From contig UBJO01000001.1 in assembly GCA_900465665.1 (NCBI GenBank), forward strand, positions 55,372 to 119,371: a stretch of DNA of 64,000 bases. Direction: 5' to 3'. Under the pieces are notes generated by a model, which did not search any database, was not told where the DNA came from, and saw nothing but the letters and a program-made list of their open reading frames with translations. The position numbers and the translations under genes are program-made. Of the stretch, positions 1-10,000 are shown in pieces (the first letter of the stretch is position 1; each line of letters starts with the position of its first letter). The stretch is from Hyphomicrobiales bacterium (GTDB taxonomy: Bacteria; Pseudomonadota; Alphaproteobacteria; Rhizobiales; Rhizobiaceae).

Positions 1-44
1 CTCCCCCCTTGTGGGGGAGATGTCCGGCAGGACAGAGGGGGGTG
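1..44. repeat. Short GC-rich palindromic element
   Basis: Bases 1-7 (CTCCCCC) and 13-19 (GGGGGAG) form a perfect 7-bp hairpin with a 5-base loop, followed by a second C/G-rich segment to about base 44. Elements of this look are scattered between genes in many rhizobial genomes, but only one copy is visible here and it may be cut by the window edge. It lies just upstream of fdsA, so in the transcript it would fall between the preceding fds gene and fdsA. Confidence 0.4.
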
Positions 45-110
45 AACCGCTCCAACGCCTCAGACGAACAGCATCAAACAGCACGTACCGCTCCAGACAG
101 GAGGCACACC

Positions 111-2990
111 ATGTCCCTCGTTCATGAAATCGACTACGGCACGCCGGCCTCCACCTCCGAGACCATGGTGACGCTCACCATCGATGGCAACGAGGTGAAG
201 GTGCCCGAAGGTACCTCCATCATGCGCGCATCGATGGATGCCGGCATCGAGATCCCCAAGCTCTGCGCCACCGACATGATCGACGCCTTCGGCTCCTGCA
301 GGCTCTGTCTCGTCGAAATCCAGGGACGCAACGGCCTGCCCGCGTCCTGCACCACGCCGGTTGCGGCGAGCATGGTGGTGTCGACGCAGACGAACCGGCT
401 CAAGGACGTCCGTCGCGGGGTGATGGAGCTCTATATTTCCGACCACCCGCTCGAATGTCTCACCTGTGCTGCCAATGGCGATTGCGAACTGCAGGACATG
501 GCGGGCGCCGTCGGACTGCGCGATGTGCGTTATGGCTATGATGGCGACAACCACGTCAAGGCGCGCGACAATGGCGGGCTGAATGCCAAGTGGGCGCCGA
601 AGGACGAAAGCAATCCCTATTTCACCTACGACCCGGCAAAGTGCATCGTCTGTTCGCGCTGCGTGCGCGCCTGCGAGGAGGTACAGGGCACCTTTGCGCT
701 GACCATAGAGGGGCGCGGCTTTGATTCCCGGGTTTCGGCCGGCATGCACGAGGATTTCGTCTCGTCGGAGTGCGTCTCCTGCGGTGCCTGCGTGCAGGCC
801 TGCCCGACGGCCACGCTGACCGAGAAGTCGGTGATCGAGATCGGCCAGCCGGAGCATTCCGTGGTGACCACCTGCGCCTATTGCGGCGTCGGCTGTTCGT
901 TCAAGGCGGAGATGCGCGGCGAGGAACTGGTGCGGATGGTGCCGTGGAAGGATGGGCAGGCGAACCGCGGGCACTCCTGCGTCAAGGGCCGCTTCGCCTA
1001 CGGCTATTCGAGCCACAAGGACCGCATCCTCAATCCGATGGTGCGCGAGAAGATCACCGATCCCTGGCGCGAAGTGACCTGGGAGGAGGCCTTCTCACAT
1101 GTCGCCTCTGAGTTTCGGCGCATCCAGTATCAGTATGGACGCGAATCGATCGGCGGCATCACGTCGTCGCGCTGCACCAACGAAGAGACCTATCTGGTGC
1201 AGAAGCTGGTGCGCGCCGGCTTCCAGAACAACAACGTCGACACCTGCGCCCGCGTCTGCCATTCGCCGACCGGCTACGGCCTCGGCCAGGCCTTCGGCAC
1301 CTCGGCCGGCACGCAGAATTTCGACAGCGTCGAAAAGAGCGATGTCGTCGTCATCATCGGCGCCAACCCGACGGATGGGCACCCGGTTTTTGGCTCACGC
1401 CTGAAGAAGCGCTTGCGGCAAGGCGCCAAGCTGATCGTCATCGATCCGCGCCGCACCGATATCGTGCGGTCGCCGCATGTGGAAGCGGCCTATCACTTGC
1501 CGCTGAAGCCGGGCACCAACGTCGCTGTTATGACCTCTCTGGCGCATGTGATCGTCACCGAGGGCCTGTTCGACGAGCGCTTCATCCGCGAGCGCTGCGA
1601 TTGGTCAGAATTCGAGGACTGGGCGGCCTTCGTGGCCGAGCCCCATCATAGCCCGGAAACAACGGAGGCACTGACCGGCGTGCCGGCGGAGATGCTGCGG
1701 GGTGCTGCCCGTCTCTATGCCACGGGCGGTAATGGAGCGATCTATTACGGGCTCGGCGTCACCGAGCACAGCCAGGGTTCGACGACGGTCATGGCGATCG
1801 CCAACCTGGCGATGGTCACCGGCAATATCGGCCGTCCCGGCGTCGGCGTGAACCCGCTGCGCGGCCAGAACAATGTGCAGGGCTCCTGCGACATGGGCTC
1901 CTTCCCGCACGAACTGCCGGGTTATCGCCATGTCTCCGACGACGCAACGCGCGACATCTTCGAGAAGCTCTGGGGCGTGAAGATCAGCGACGAGCCGGGG
2001 CTGCGCATTCCCAACATGCTGGACGCCGCGGTCGATGGCTCCTTCAAGGGGCTCTATGTGCAGGGCGAGGATATCCTGCAGTCGGACCCGGACACCAAGC
2101 ATGTGGCGGCGGGGCTGGCGGCGATGGAGTGCGTGGTCGTCCACGATCTCTTCCTGAACGAGACTGCGAATTACGCGCATGTCTTCTTGCCAGGCTCGAG
2201 CTTCCTCGAGAAAGACGGAACCTTCACCAATGCCGAGCGGCGCATCAACCGCGTGCGCAAGGTGATGAGCCCGAAGAACGGCTACGCCGACTGGGAAGTG
2301 ACGCAGAAGCTGGCGCAGGCGATGGGCCTTGCCTGGAGTTACCAGCATCCGTCCGAGATCATGGACGAGATTGCGGCGACCACGCCAAGCTTCGCAATGG
2401 TCTCCTACGACTATCTGGAGAAGATGGGCTCCGTGCAGTGGCCATGCAACGAAGCGCACCCTCAGGGATCGCCGATCATGCATGTCGATGGCTTCGTGCG
2501 CGGCAAGGGCAAGTTCATTCGCACCGAATATATCGCGACCGACGAACGCACGGGACCACGCTTCCCGCTGCTTCTGACGACGGGCCGCATTCTCAGCCAG
2601 TACAATGTCGGGGCGCAGACGCGGCGCACCGAGAATGTCGTCTGGCATTCCGAGGATCGGCTGGAGGTGCACCCGCACGACGCCGAACAACGCGGCATCC
2701 GCGATGGCGACTGGGTGAAGCTGATGAGCCGCTCCGGCGATACGACCCTGAGGGCGCTTATCACCGATCGCGTCTCGCCGGGCGTAGTCTATACGACCTT
2801 CCACCATCCCGACACGCAGGCCAACGTCATCACCACCGACTTTTCCGACTGGGCGACCAACTGTCCGGAGTACAAGGTAACCGCCGTTCAGGTCTCGCCG
2901 TCCAACGGCCCGACGGACTGGCAGGTGGAGTATGACGAGCAGGCGCGGCAGAGCCGACGTATTTCTGGCAAGCTCGAGGCGGCGGAGTAG
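111..2990 (+). CDS. fdsA: NAD-dependent formate dehydrogenase, alpha subunit
   Basis: This is the catalytic subunit of a soluble, oxygen-tolerant molybdenum formate dehydrogenase that oxidises formate to CO2 and passes electrons to NAD+ through FdsB/FdsG. The predicted protein is 959 aa. The N-terminal [2Fe-2S] domain shows C52, C63, C66 and C80. It is followed by an NuoG-like His/Cys segment, two [4Fe-4S] ferredoxin clusters (C178/181/184/188 and C221/224/227/231), and the molybdopterin domain with its own cluster (C255, C258, C262, C290). C383 in the motif RVCHSP is the expected molybdenum ligand, so this is a Cys and not a selenocysteine enzyme. The ATG at 111 is preferred over upstream in-frame starts because CAGGAGG lies just ahead of it and the ferredoxin domain begins soon after. 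fdsG and fdsB should lie to the left, outside the window. Confidence 0.96.
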   Translation: MSLVHEIDYGTPASTSETMVTLTIDGNEVKVPEGTSIMRASMDAGIEIPKLCATDMIDAFGSCRLCLVEIQGRNGLPASCTTPVAASMVVSTQTNRLKDVRRGVMELYISDHPLECLTCAANGDCELQDMAGAVGLRDVRYGYDGDNHVKARDNGGLNAKWAPKDESNPYFTYDPAKCIVCSRCVRACEEVQGTFALTIEGRGFDSRVSAGMHEDFVSSECVSCGACVQACPTATLTEKSVIEIGQPEHSVVTTCAYCGVGCSFKAEMRGEELVRMVPWKDGQANRGHSCVKGRFAYGYSSHKDRILNPMVREKITDPWREVTWEEAFSHVASEFRRIQYQYGRESIGGITSSRCTNEETYLVQKLVRAGFQNNNVDTCARVCHSPTGYGLGQAFGTSAGTQNFDSVEKSDVVVIIGANPTDGHPVFGSRLKKRLRQGAKLIVIDPRRTDIVRSPHVEAAYHLPLKPGTNVAVMTSLAHVIVTEGLFDERFIRERCDWSEFEDWAAFVAEPHHSPETTEALTGVPAEMLRGAARLYATGGNGAIYYGLGVTEHSQGSTTVMAIANLAMVTGNIGRPGVGVNPLRGQNNVQGSCDMGSFPHELPGYRHVSDDATRDIFEKLWGVKISDEPGLRIPNMLDAAVDGSFKGLYVQGEDILQSDPDTKHVAAGLAAMECVVVHDLFLNETANYAHVFLPGSSFLEKDGTFTNAERRINRVRKVMSPKNGYADWEVTQKLAQAMGLAWSYQHPSEIMDEIAATTPSFAMVSYDYLEKMGSVQWPCNEAHPQGSPIMHVDGFVRGKGKFIRTEYIATDERTGPRFPLLLTTGRILSQYNVGAQTRRTENVVWHSEDRLEVHPHDAEQRGIRDGDWVKLMSRSGDTTLRALITDRVSPGVVYTTFHHPDTQANVITTDFSDWATNCPEYKVTAVQVSPSNGPTDWQVEYDEQARQSRRISGKLEAAE

Positions 2991-2993
2991 ACG

Positions 2994-3251
2994 ATGTCGT
3001 ACGGCACCCACCACAAGCTTGTCTATATGGCCAACCAGATTGCTGGATTCTTCGCGACCCAGCCGGAAGCCGAGGCCGCGCAAGGCGTGGCCTCGCACAT
3101 CAACAAGTTCTGGGAGCCCCGCATGCGCCGGCAGTTGTTCGAGATCGCGGAGCACGGGGCCGATGCGCTCAGTCCGTTGGTGCTTCGGGCCGTGCCACTG
3201 ATCAAACGGCCGGCTGCGGAGACCCCACCTAGGTCTGAAACAACCATCTGA
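2994..3251 (+). CDS. fdsD: Formate dehydrogenase, delta subunit
   Basis: The 85-aa product matches FdsD in size, position and content: it begins three bases after the fdsA stop and contains the family's IAGFFATQP segment and the KFWEPRMRRQL block. FdsD is a small accessory subunit of the FdsABG formate dehydrogenase, thought to help assembly and molybdenum cofactor delivery. The tight spacing implies co-translation with fdsA. No fdsC follows; the next gene is unrelated, so this is probably the operon end in this window. Confidence 0.9.
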   Translation: MSYGTHHKLVYMANQIAGFFATQPEAEAAQGVASHINKFWEPRMRRQLFEIAEHGADALSPLVLRAVPLIKRPAAETPPRSETTI

Positions 3252-3344
3252 CTGGCACCACCGGCGGAATTGCAGCCGTCAGACAACCGCGCCCTTCAGA
3301 ACCCAAAGCGTCCGCGCAGCTTTGCTATGATGCTGCGGCTCGAT

Positions 3345-3363
3345 AATTGCGACAATCGCAATT
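3345..3363. promoter_or_regulatory. Perfect inverted repeat, possible operator
   Basis: AATTGCGA and TCGCAATT are perfect 8-base arms around the 3-base spacer CAA. The element sits in the 250-bp gap between fdsD and the DUF1275 gene, about 140 bp before the latter's ATG. It is AT-rich and lacks a T-tract, so an operator is more likely than a terminator. The cognate regulator is unknown. Nothing else recognisable is seen in the gap 3252-3503. Confidence 0.35.
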
Positions 3364-3503
3364 AAATCGAAATTATTCGTGCAATTGCTTGCCAGGGCTC
3401 TTCCCTTCAATATCTCCTCATCAGACGAACGCGAGGTTCGCAAAAGGCGGCTCCAAGCCGTTGTTCCGTTTGTCGCCATTTGAGAAGAATTGAGGTTGAG
3501 ATC

Positions 3504-4181
3504 ATGAAGTTGCCTTCCCTCCCCCAACTCCTGAGCTTCAACGCGGGCTACGTGGATACGCTCGGATTTCTCGCGCTATCGGGCCTCTTCACTGCCCACG
3601 TCACCGGAAACTTCGTCACCTTGGGCGCAACTGCGGCACTCGGCCTTGGCGGAGCTTTGTCGAAGCTCTTGGCGCTCCCGGTATTCTGCTTCGTTGTCTT
3701 CGCATCGCGCTTGGCCTGCCTGAAATTGCAGGCCTCGGATCGATCCCCGATCCGCCCGATGCTGATCGTGAAGCTGGCTCTTCTCGCCGGTGTAGCGATT
3801 TTCGCGCTCTATCATGGACCGTTTCACGCGGACGAAAACATCGTGACGCTTTTCGTCGGACTTGTCCTTGTTTCCGCGATGGCCATACAAAATGGGCTCC
3901 ACAGGGCACACCTTTCGAAGGCGCCACCTTCCACCCTGATGACCGGGACGACAACGCAGATCATGCTCGACCTTGCAGACCTCTTGGTCAGCGCGAAGTC
4001 GGAAGAGACGGCAGCGCTGAAGGCGCGGATCGTGAAAATGGGCACCGCGGTTATCACCTTCGCCCTCGGCTGTGGCCTCGGCGCCGCCGGCTACATGTTC
4101 GCTCCGGCCGCAGCCTTCACTCTGCCAGCCATTCTGGGCGCGATCGCACTCTTCGCCAGCACGGCAGGCGCCGCAGCTTAA
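3504..4181 (+). CDS. YoaK/DUF1275 family membrane protein
   Basis: The 225-aa product is highly hydrophobic, with about six membrane segments, and carries the DUF1275 hallmark HVTGN at residues 32-36 inside a longer conserved stretch. Members are inner-membrane proteins of unknown transport or structural role. The start at 3504 is chosen over an upstream TTG because TGAGGTTGAG lies just before it and the protein then begins with the usual family N-terminus. It is followed after 42 bp by another small membrane protein gene in the same direction, so the two may be co-transcribed. No substrate can be inferred. Confidence 0.8.
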   Translation: MKLPSLPQLLSFNAGYVDTLGFLALSGLFTAHVTGNFVTLGATAALGLGGALSKLLALPVFCFVVFASRLACLKLQASDRSPIRPMLIVKLALLAGVAIFALYHGPFHADENIVTLFVGLVLVSAMAIQNGLHRAHLSKAPPSTLMTGTTTQIMLDLADLLVSAKSEETAALKARIVKMGTAVITFALGCGLGAAGYMFAPAAAFTLPAILGAIALFASTAGAAA

Positions 4182-4223
4182 TCCTCGCACCCACGACTAC
4201 CGGACCGCAGAAGGAATGCCGCA

Positions 4224-4619
4224 ATGGACACAGTTGGCGAAATCGGCGGCTTGGCAAGTCTGATCGCACTGATCCTCAAGCCGATGGCATCGGGCCTCGA
4301 ATTCTTCGGTGTCGGCGTCATCCTGGTCGGCGTGGTCGTCGCAACAGTCCGCTATATCAGAGATCTGGTGTCCCCGGCGACGCATGACGCCTACGACAGA
4401 TATCGCGCAAACCTCGGACGCGGCATCTTGCTCGGCCTCGAAATCCTGATCGGCGCCGACATTATCGCGACGATCATATCGCCCCTGACATGGGAAAGCG
4501 TCGGCCTGCTCGGGCTGATCGTCCTGATCCGGACGTTTCTCAGCTTTTCTCTTGAAGCCGAGATCGACGGTCAGTGGCCATGGTCGCGGGCGTCGAAAGG
4601 CGGCGCGGAGAGCCGTTGA
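4224..4619 (+). CDS. DUF1622 family small membrane protein
   Basis: The 131-aa product has three predicted membrane segments (roughly residues 24-44, 70-90 and 93-112). Between the first two is a conserved-looking polar block with an RYRANLGRGILLGLE motif typical of DUF1622. The function of this family is unknown. It follows the DUF1275 gene on the same strand. The C-terminus is short and polar. The family call rests on the characteristic motif and length rather than a search. Confidence 0.72.
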   Translation: MDTVGEIGGLASLIALILKPMASGLEFFGVGVILVGVVVATVRYIRDLVSPATHDAYDRYRANLGRGILLGLEILIGADIIATIISPLTWESVGLLGLIVLIRTFLSFSLEAEIDGQWPWSRASKGGAESR

Positions 4620-4762
4620 CGGTAAAGCGAAACGGTCTCAGCCTCGGGGCCAAATAATCTTCCGCTCCTTCGATATAATCCTCCGATCATTTTCATCCGA
4701 CAGTGTCGGCAAGGCAGATCCTCGTTCGTCCTAGACCGGGAAAGCACCGAGAGGAGACCGGC

Positions 4763-5401
4763 ATGAAGCTCTATTTCAGCAGAAATCCAAACCCACGTCT
4801 CGCTGTTGCTGTTGCCAGGTATCTGGACGCAACCATCGAATTTGAATTCGCGGCTCCTCTAGAGGCTGGGCAATCGGAACGCTACCGCCCCCTTAATCCC
4901 AATCTCCTCCTTCCGATCCTCGAACGCCCCGGACGATCGCTATGGGAAACCGACGCGATCGCTTGTTATCTGTCCCGGCATACTGGTTCGAATTTCTGGC
5001 GCACCGATGACGATGAACCGGAGATGATCCGCTGGATCAGTTGGGCGAAGGATAATTTCGTGAAGGCATGTGACGCGGTCCATTGGGAGCGTGGGACGAA
5101 GCCGCGTTACGAGATTGGCACCTGTGACGAAGAGCAGGTCGAAGCCGGGCTGAAGCAGTTCCACCGGGCGGCGACACTGCTTGAAGCCGAGCTTGCCGAT
5201 CGCATGTGGCTCGTTGGCGACACGATCTCCTTCGCAGATTTCCGCATGGCAACCTTCCTACCATTCAACGATGCCGCGAAACTGCCGATCTCGGACTATC
5301 CTGCCATCCAGCGCTGGTCGGACCGCTTGAATGATATCGAGGCGTGGCGTGACCCATTTGCTGGGCTCGACGCGCCACCGATGCCGCCACTTCCCGTTTG
5401 A
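4763..5401 (+). CDS. Glutathione S-transferase family protein
   Basis: The 212-aa product has the two-domain layout of cytosolic GSTs: an N-terminal thioredoxin-like half starting MKLYFSRNPNP, with the PILERPGRSLWETDAIACYL segment in which the Glu-Thr/Ser pair normally binds the glutathione gamma-glutamyl group, and a helical C-terminal half with the N-capping-type motif ISFADF. GAGGAG at 4751-4756 supports the ATG at 4763. The usual catalytic Ser/Cys/Tyr near residue 6-10 is not obvious (Ser6 is a candidate). The gene stands alone, with about 140 bp of unremarkable sequence on its left. Substrate unknown. Confidence 0.85.
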   Translation: MKLYFSRNPNPRLAVAVARYLDATIEFEFAAPLEAGQSERYRPLNPNLLLPILERPGRSLWETDAIACYLSRHTGSNFWRTDDDEPEMIRWISWAKDNFVKACDAVHWERGTKPRYEIGTCDEEQVEAGLKQFHRAATLLEAELADRMWLVGDTISFADFRMATFLPFNDAAKLPISDYPAIQRWSDRLNDIEAWRDPFAGLDAPPMPPLPV

Positions 5402-5498
5402 ATTGGCGAAATTACCGAGGGCATGTCGCGAAGTTTGAGTTGACGTTTTCAACGGCGACGCCACACTTGTGAATTGCAGCAATGTGGGGAGGACGTTG

Positions 5499-5804
5499 AT
5501 GGAAGACGCAAACCAGTGGCGCCACATGGCAAGCGCCCCGAAGGACGGCAGCCGGATTCTCGTAACGATCCATCCATCCGAACAGGGACCGGCTCAGGTT
5601 GATCTTGCCTACTGGTCGAACGGCGATCGGTTTGGCTCGGAAGGCTGGCGATCATCCGATTCCGCCCCCGGTCGCATCATCGAATATCCCGATCCGGAAT
5701 TGAAATGCTGGATGCCCATGCCTTCAGCCAACATCAGCCAGAGCTCGTTGCCCTCCCCCTGGGAAGGCGATGATATCCTGCAGCTCGATGGATCCGGGAT
5801 CTAG
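5499..5804 (+). CDS. Small hypothetical protein
   Basis: The 101-aa product is soluble and rich in Trp, Pro and Ser. It has a WRHMASAPKDGSRILV N-terminal segment and a later KCWMPMP motif, an arrangement seen in small DUF551-like proteins often found in phage-related or accessory regions. The start at 5499 follows GGGGAGGA; the longer reading frame from 5469 has no such signal. It converges with the EamA gene, leaving 26 bp between stops. Function unknown. Confidence 0.6.
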   Translation: MEDANQWRHMASAPKDGSRILVTIHPSEQGPAQVDLAYWSNGDRFGSEGWRSSDSAPGRIIEYPDPELKCWMPMPSANISQSSLPSPWEGDDILQLDGSGI

Positions 5805-5830
5805 CGCATTGGCAGATCCACGGCCAAACC

Positions 5831-6748
5831 TTACCCGTGGCTCGCGTCGTTCGGCACCAGCGGCTCGACATCCTTGACCTTGGCGCGGTGGAAGATGAAC
5901 AGCCCAGCCAGCACGATCACTGCAGCGCCGATCAGCGTCTGTCGGTCGGGAAACTCGCCGAAGAACATCCAGCCGAAGATGATCGCCCAGAGCAACAGCG
6001 TGTATTGAAGCGGCGCCAACAGCGAGGCGGGTGCAAGCTTCAGCGAGCGGGTGATCATCAGATGCGCGGAGCACGAAACGACGCCAAGCAGCAACAAAGC
6101 CATCAGCTGGCTCCCGCTAAATGCACTCCAAGTGCCAACGCTAAGCACTGCCCCAACAGCAAGACATCCAAGCGTCTGCAACGTCACAAGCGTGGCGTCA
6201 GGCGTCGATCGCAAGACGCGACCGAGCACCAGCGTCAACGAGAAGGAAATGCTGCCGATCAGACCGAACATCGAGGGCCATGAGAGCATCGCCGACGACG
6301 GGCGCAGCGCGATCACAACACCGATGAAACCGACCAGCACCGCCAGCCAGCGCCGCCAGCCAATCCGTTCGCCAAGCAGGAAATGCGAGAGCGCCGCGAC
6401 GTAGATCGGACCGGCCATGTAGAAGGTCATGACGTCGGCAAGCGGAAGATAGGCGACGGCGGCGTAGAACAGCCCCGTATCAGCGGTGGCGAGAATGACG
6501 CGCACCAATTGCCATTGCGGCTTCTCCACCCGATAGAGCGAGGTGATCGGTTGGCGCGACAACATCGGCCCAAGCACGAAGAAGGCGCCGAGAGAGCGAA
6601 TGAGCAGAACCTGACCGACGGAAAAGCTCGCAACGAGCCATTTGCCCATGGCGTCGTTGAGGGCGAACATGAAATCGCCGACGAGCATCAGGACGATACC
6701 AACCAAAACGGCGTTTCCGCCCGCGACAAGAGCCGCCTGCCTGTTCAT
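5831..6748 (-). CDS. EamA/DMT family transporter
   Basis: This is an inner-membrane protein of the drug/metabolite transporter superfamily. About ten hydrophobic helices form two homologous EamA halves, each of which begins with a segment of the type seen near FMFALNDAMGKWL. The start is uncertain. The ATG at 6748 (305 aa) places the first helix soon after the N-terminus, whereas ATGs at 6775 and 6799 would add a short basic leader. The protein ends in a charged cytosolic tail. The substrate is unknown; members export amino acids, metabolites or nucleobases. It converges with the small gene on its left. Confidence 0.85.
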   Translation of the reverse strand: MNRQAALVAGGNAVLVGIVLMLVGDFMFALNDAMGKWLVASFSVGQVLLIRSLGAFFVLGPMLSRQPITSLYRVEKPQWQLVRVILATADTGLFYAAVAYLPLADVMTFYMAGPIYVAALSHFLLGERIGWRRWLAVLVGFIGVVIALRPSSAMLSWPSMFGLIGSISFSLTLVLGRVLRSTPDATLVTLQTLGCLAVGAVLSVGTWSAFSGSQLMALLLLGVVSCSAHLMITRSLKLAPASLLAPLQYTLLLWAIIFGWMFFGEFPDRQTLIGAAVIVLAGLFIFHRAKVKDVEPLVPNDASHG

Positions 6749-7024
6749 GATTTTCAAGGCGCTCCGTGACGCCATTCTATGACGAAATTCCGGCGGCAAA
6801 CCCGGTCAAGGTTCACCACACCACGACGCTGCTTATTTGATTGGCAGATGCTTACTCCGGCGGCAAACCATGTTGCAAGAGGAGAAGCGGCCATTCTGCT
6901 CGTCCCAACAATGTATCGTTGCCTCGCCAGCGCTAATTTAAGGCTTCGTTAACCACGTTGCCGATAGGAATTGTTAACCGTCCCGCCGATGTCTGGTGGG
7001 TGTCCGCTAAGCGTCGGCCTGCAG

Positions 7025-10000
7025 ATGAAACAACTACTCCCGGCATTTTCTCGCCGTCTAGGCTTGTTTACGGCGCTGGCGTCCATCGCACTGCCCGCAC
7101 ATGGCTTTGCGCAATCGGCTTGGTCCGGGGCTACGGACAACGATTTCAGCAACGCGGCGAATTGGACCCCAACCGCGCCCGATGCCACCGACACGGCGCG
7201 CGTCGATAGCGGCTCTCCTCAGGTCTCGAACGACGTGACGGTCGGCCACCTGGATGTGGGTGGCGGCAACGTTACCATCAGCAATACAGGCGTATTGACC
7301 ACGACGAACGGCACGACGATCACGTCGGGCACCGTCAGCATCAACAGCGGCGGCGTGATGAACTCGAACGTCAGTCTCGATGGCGGCAGCTTGTCCCTCG
7401 ACGGCCACCTCAACGGCCGACTCGATCTCAACAATGGCAATGTTTCGGTCAACGGCACGCTCGGCAGTGCCGTCGTTGGGGCGGGGACAGCACTTACGAA
7501 CAGCGGCACCTCAGGTCAGATCAATGTCTCCACGGGCGGAACGCTCGTCAACAATAGCGGTGGGACCATCGAGGCGGTTACGAACGCGGGCATCGCTTCG
7601 AGCGCCGGCACGGTCGGCGACGTAACGAACACAGCGGGCAGTTTCACAAACGACGGCACCGTGACGGGAAGGACGACCGTCTCGGGTGGAACGGTCACGA
7701 ACAACTTCGTCATCACCGACGCCGATGTCGCGGCAGCCGCGACCTTCGTCAACAATAGTGGAGCGACCGCAGGCGCCGTGATAAACGCCGGCACCGCGTC
7801 CAATGCCGGCACGGTGGAGAGCCTCACCAACACGGCAGGCAGCTTCACCAACAACGCCGGCGGAACCATAACAGGCAAGACTACCGTCGAAGGCGGAACC
7901 GTCACGAACAATTTCGTGATCACTGACGCCGATGTCGCCGCGGCCGCAACCTTCGTCAACAACACCGGAGCAACGGCAGGCGCTGTCAGGAATGCGGGGT
8001 CGGCCAGCAACGCCGGGACGATTGCCTCCGTGCAGAACGATGGCGGGACGTTCACCAACAACGCCGGCGGAACCGTCACCGGCGGCACGAACATCAGCGG
8101 CGGCAGCGTCACGAACAATGCGAGCCTGAATAACGTCAATGTCGGCACGGCCGGCACGTTCACCAACGCCAGCGGGGCAACCGCGGGCGCTGTCACCAAT
8201 GCCGGCACGGCATCCAATGCTGGAACCATAGCGAGCCTGACCAACACCGCAGGCAGCTTCACCAACAACGCCGGCGGCACGATTACGGGAACGACCACCG
8301 TCGAAGGCGGGACTGTCACGAACAACTTCGTCATCACGGATGCCGATGTCGCCGCTGCCGCCGCCTTCATCAACAACACGGGCGCCACCGCCGGAGCCAT
8401 CAGGAACGCCGGGACCGTCACCAATGCCGGGACGATCGCCTCCGTGCAGAACGACGGCGGGACATTCACCAACAATGCGGGTGGCTCGGTGACCGGCGTG
8501 ACGACCGTGGCCGGTGGCAGCGTCGTCAACAACGCGACATTGGCAGATGTCGATGTGGGCGCCGCTGGCAAATTCGTCAACAATAGCGGCGCGACCGCGG
8601 CGACAGTGACGAATTCCGGCATCGCGGCAAACGACGGAACTATCGCGGCGCTCCAGAATAATGCCGGGACATTTTCCAACACCGGGACGATATCGGGCGC
8701 AGCCACGGTTTCCGGCGGCTCGCTGATCAACGATGGTGTTATATCAGGGGCCGTCGGTGTCGACGAGGGTGGTCTGCTCTCCGGCAGCGGCACCGTCGGC
8801 GGCATCCTCGTGAACGCGGGCGGCGTATTGGCGCCAGGCCCCGGGATTGCAACGCTTGGGGTCAGTGGCGACGTGACGTTCGCCACGGGTTCCACCTACC
8901 AGGTGGACATCGCGACCGGCGGCCTTTCCGACAGGGTGGATGCGACGGGCACCGTTTCTGTCCAGGGAGGAACGCTTGCCGTCAAGGCGGCAGCCGGCAA
9001 CTATGCGACAGCAACCAGCTACACGATTCTGACCGGCGGCAGCATAACCGGTACGTTCGACACTGTGACGAGCGACTTCGCCTTTCTATCGCCAACGTTG
9101 ATATACGACGCCACCACCATCGACATGCGGCTGGATCGCAACGGCGTGCAATTCGCGGACGTGGCCGATACGGCAAATGGCCGGGCAACCGCCACGGCCG
9201 TCGAAGCGCTGGGATCAGGCCACGCCGTCTACGGCGCGGTCCTGTCGCTTGACACCGCTACTGCCGCGAGTGGCTTTTCGCAGCTGAGCGGCGAAGCCCA
9301 TGCCTCTCTCAAAAGCGCGTTGCTATGGCAAAGCCGCTTTCCGCGCGAAGCAATCCTCGGCGAGATCGCCTGGGGACCACATAAGCGAGAGAGCGACGCA
9401 ACCTTCTGGACCTCCGGATTCCTGTCGTCTAACGTTCTGTCAGGCGGCGACAACGCTGCCGGGATCGACGCGCGCTTCACTGGTGCCCTGTTCGGGACGG
9501 ATGCGCCGGTCTCAGATCACTGGCGTGTCGGCGGCGTGGTCGGTTACGGTCAGCAATCGTTAGATCAGGTAGACGCAAACGCTTATTACGCCGGGCTTTA
9601 CGCCATGGGCGATATCGGCCCCGTGCAACTCGCCGGAGGCGCCATCTACGCACACAACGAAGCATCCACGCGGCGTGATATCGCATTTGGCACATTTACG
9701 GACCAGCTATCCGCAAAGTATGCGAGCGCCACCAGCCAGGTCTTTGCCGATCTTTCGTGGACCTACGAGTGGGACACGGTCAAAGTTCAACCGTTCGCGA
9801 ATCTGGCCTACATCAATCTCGATACTGATGGCTTCCAGGAGCAGGGTGGCGACGCCGCACTCTCGGTAGCCGGTGGAAACGCCGCGATCACCTCATCGAC
9901 GGTCGGAGTGCGCTGGGCGATGGATTGGCCCGAAAACGAATTGCCTCTCTCCGTTTCCGGCTTGCTGGGCTGGCGGCATATCGCAGGCGACGTAACGCCG

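Noticed and set aside
1605..3155. 516-codon open frame on the minus strand opposite fdsA
   Set aside because: It is antisense to a well-supported gene with clear motifs, is His/Arg/Leu-rich as expected for a mirrored GC-rich frame, and has no recognisable domain.
7690..8735. Tandem repeats considered as a CRISPR array
   Set aside because: The period is 207 bp, in frame with a protein, and there are no short identical repeats with unique spacers.
7516..8895. 459-codon minus-strand frame over the autotransporter repeats
   Set aside because: A low-complexity Val/Pro/Ala product created by the repeat DNA read backwards; no start signal or domain.
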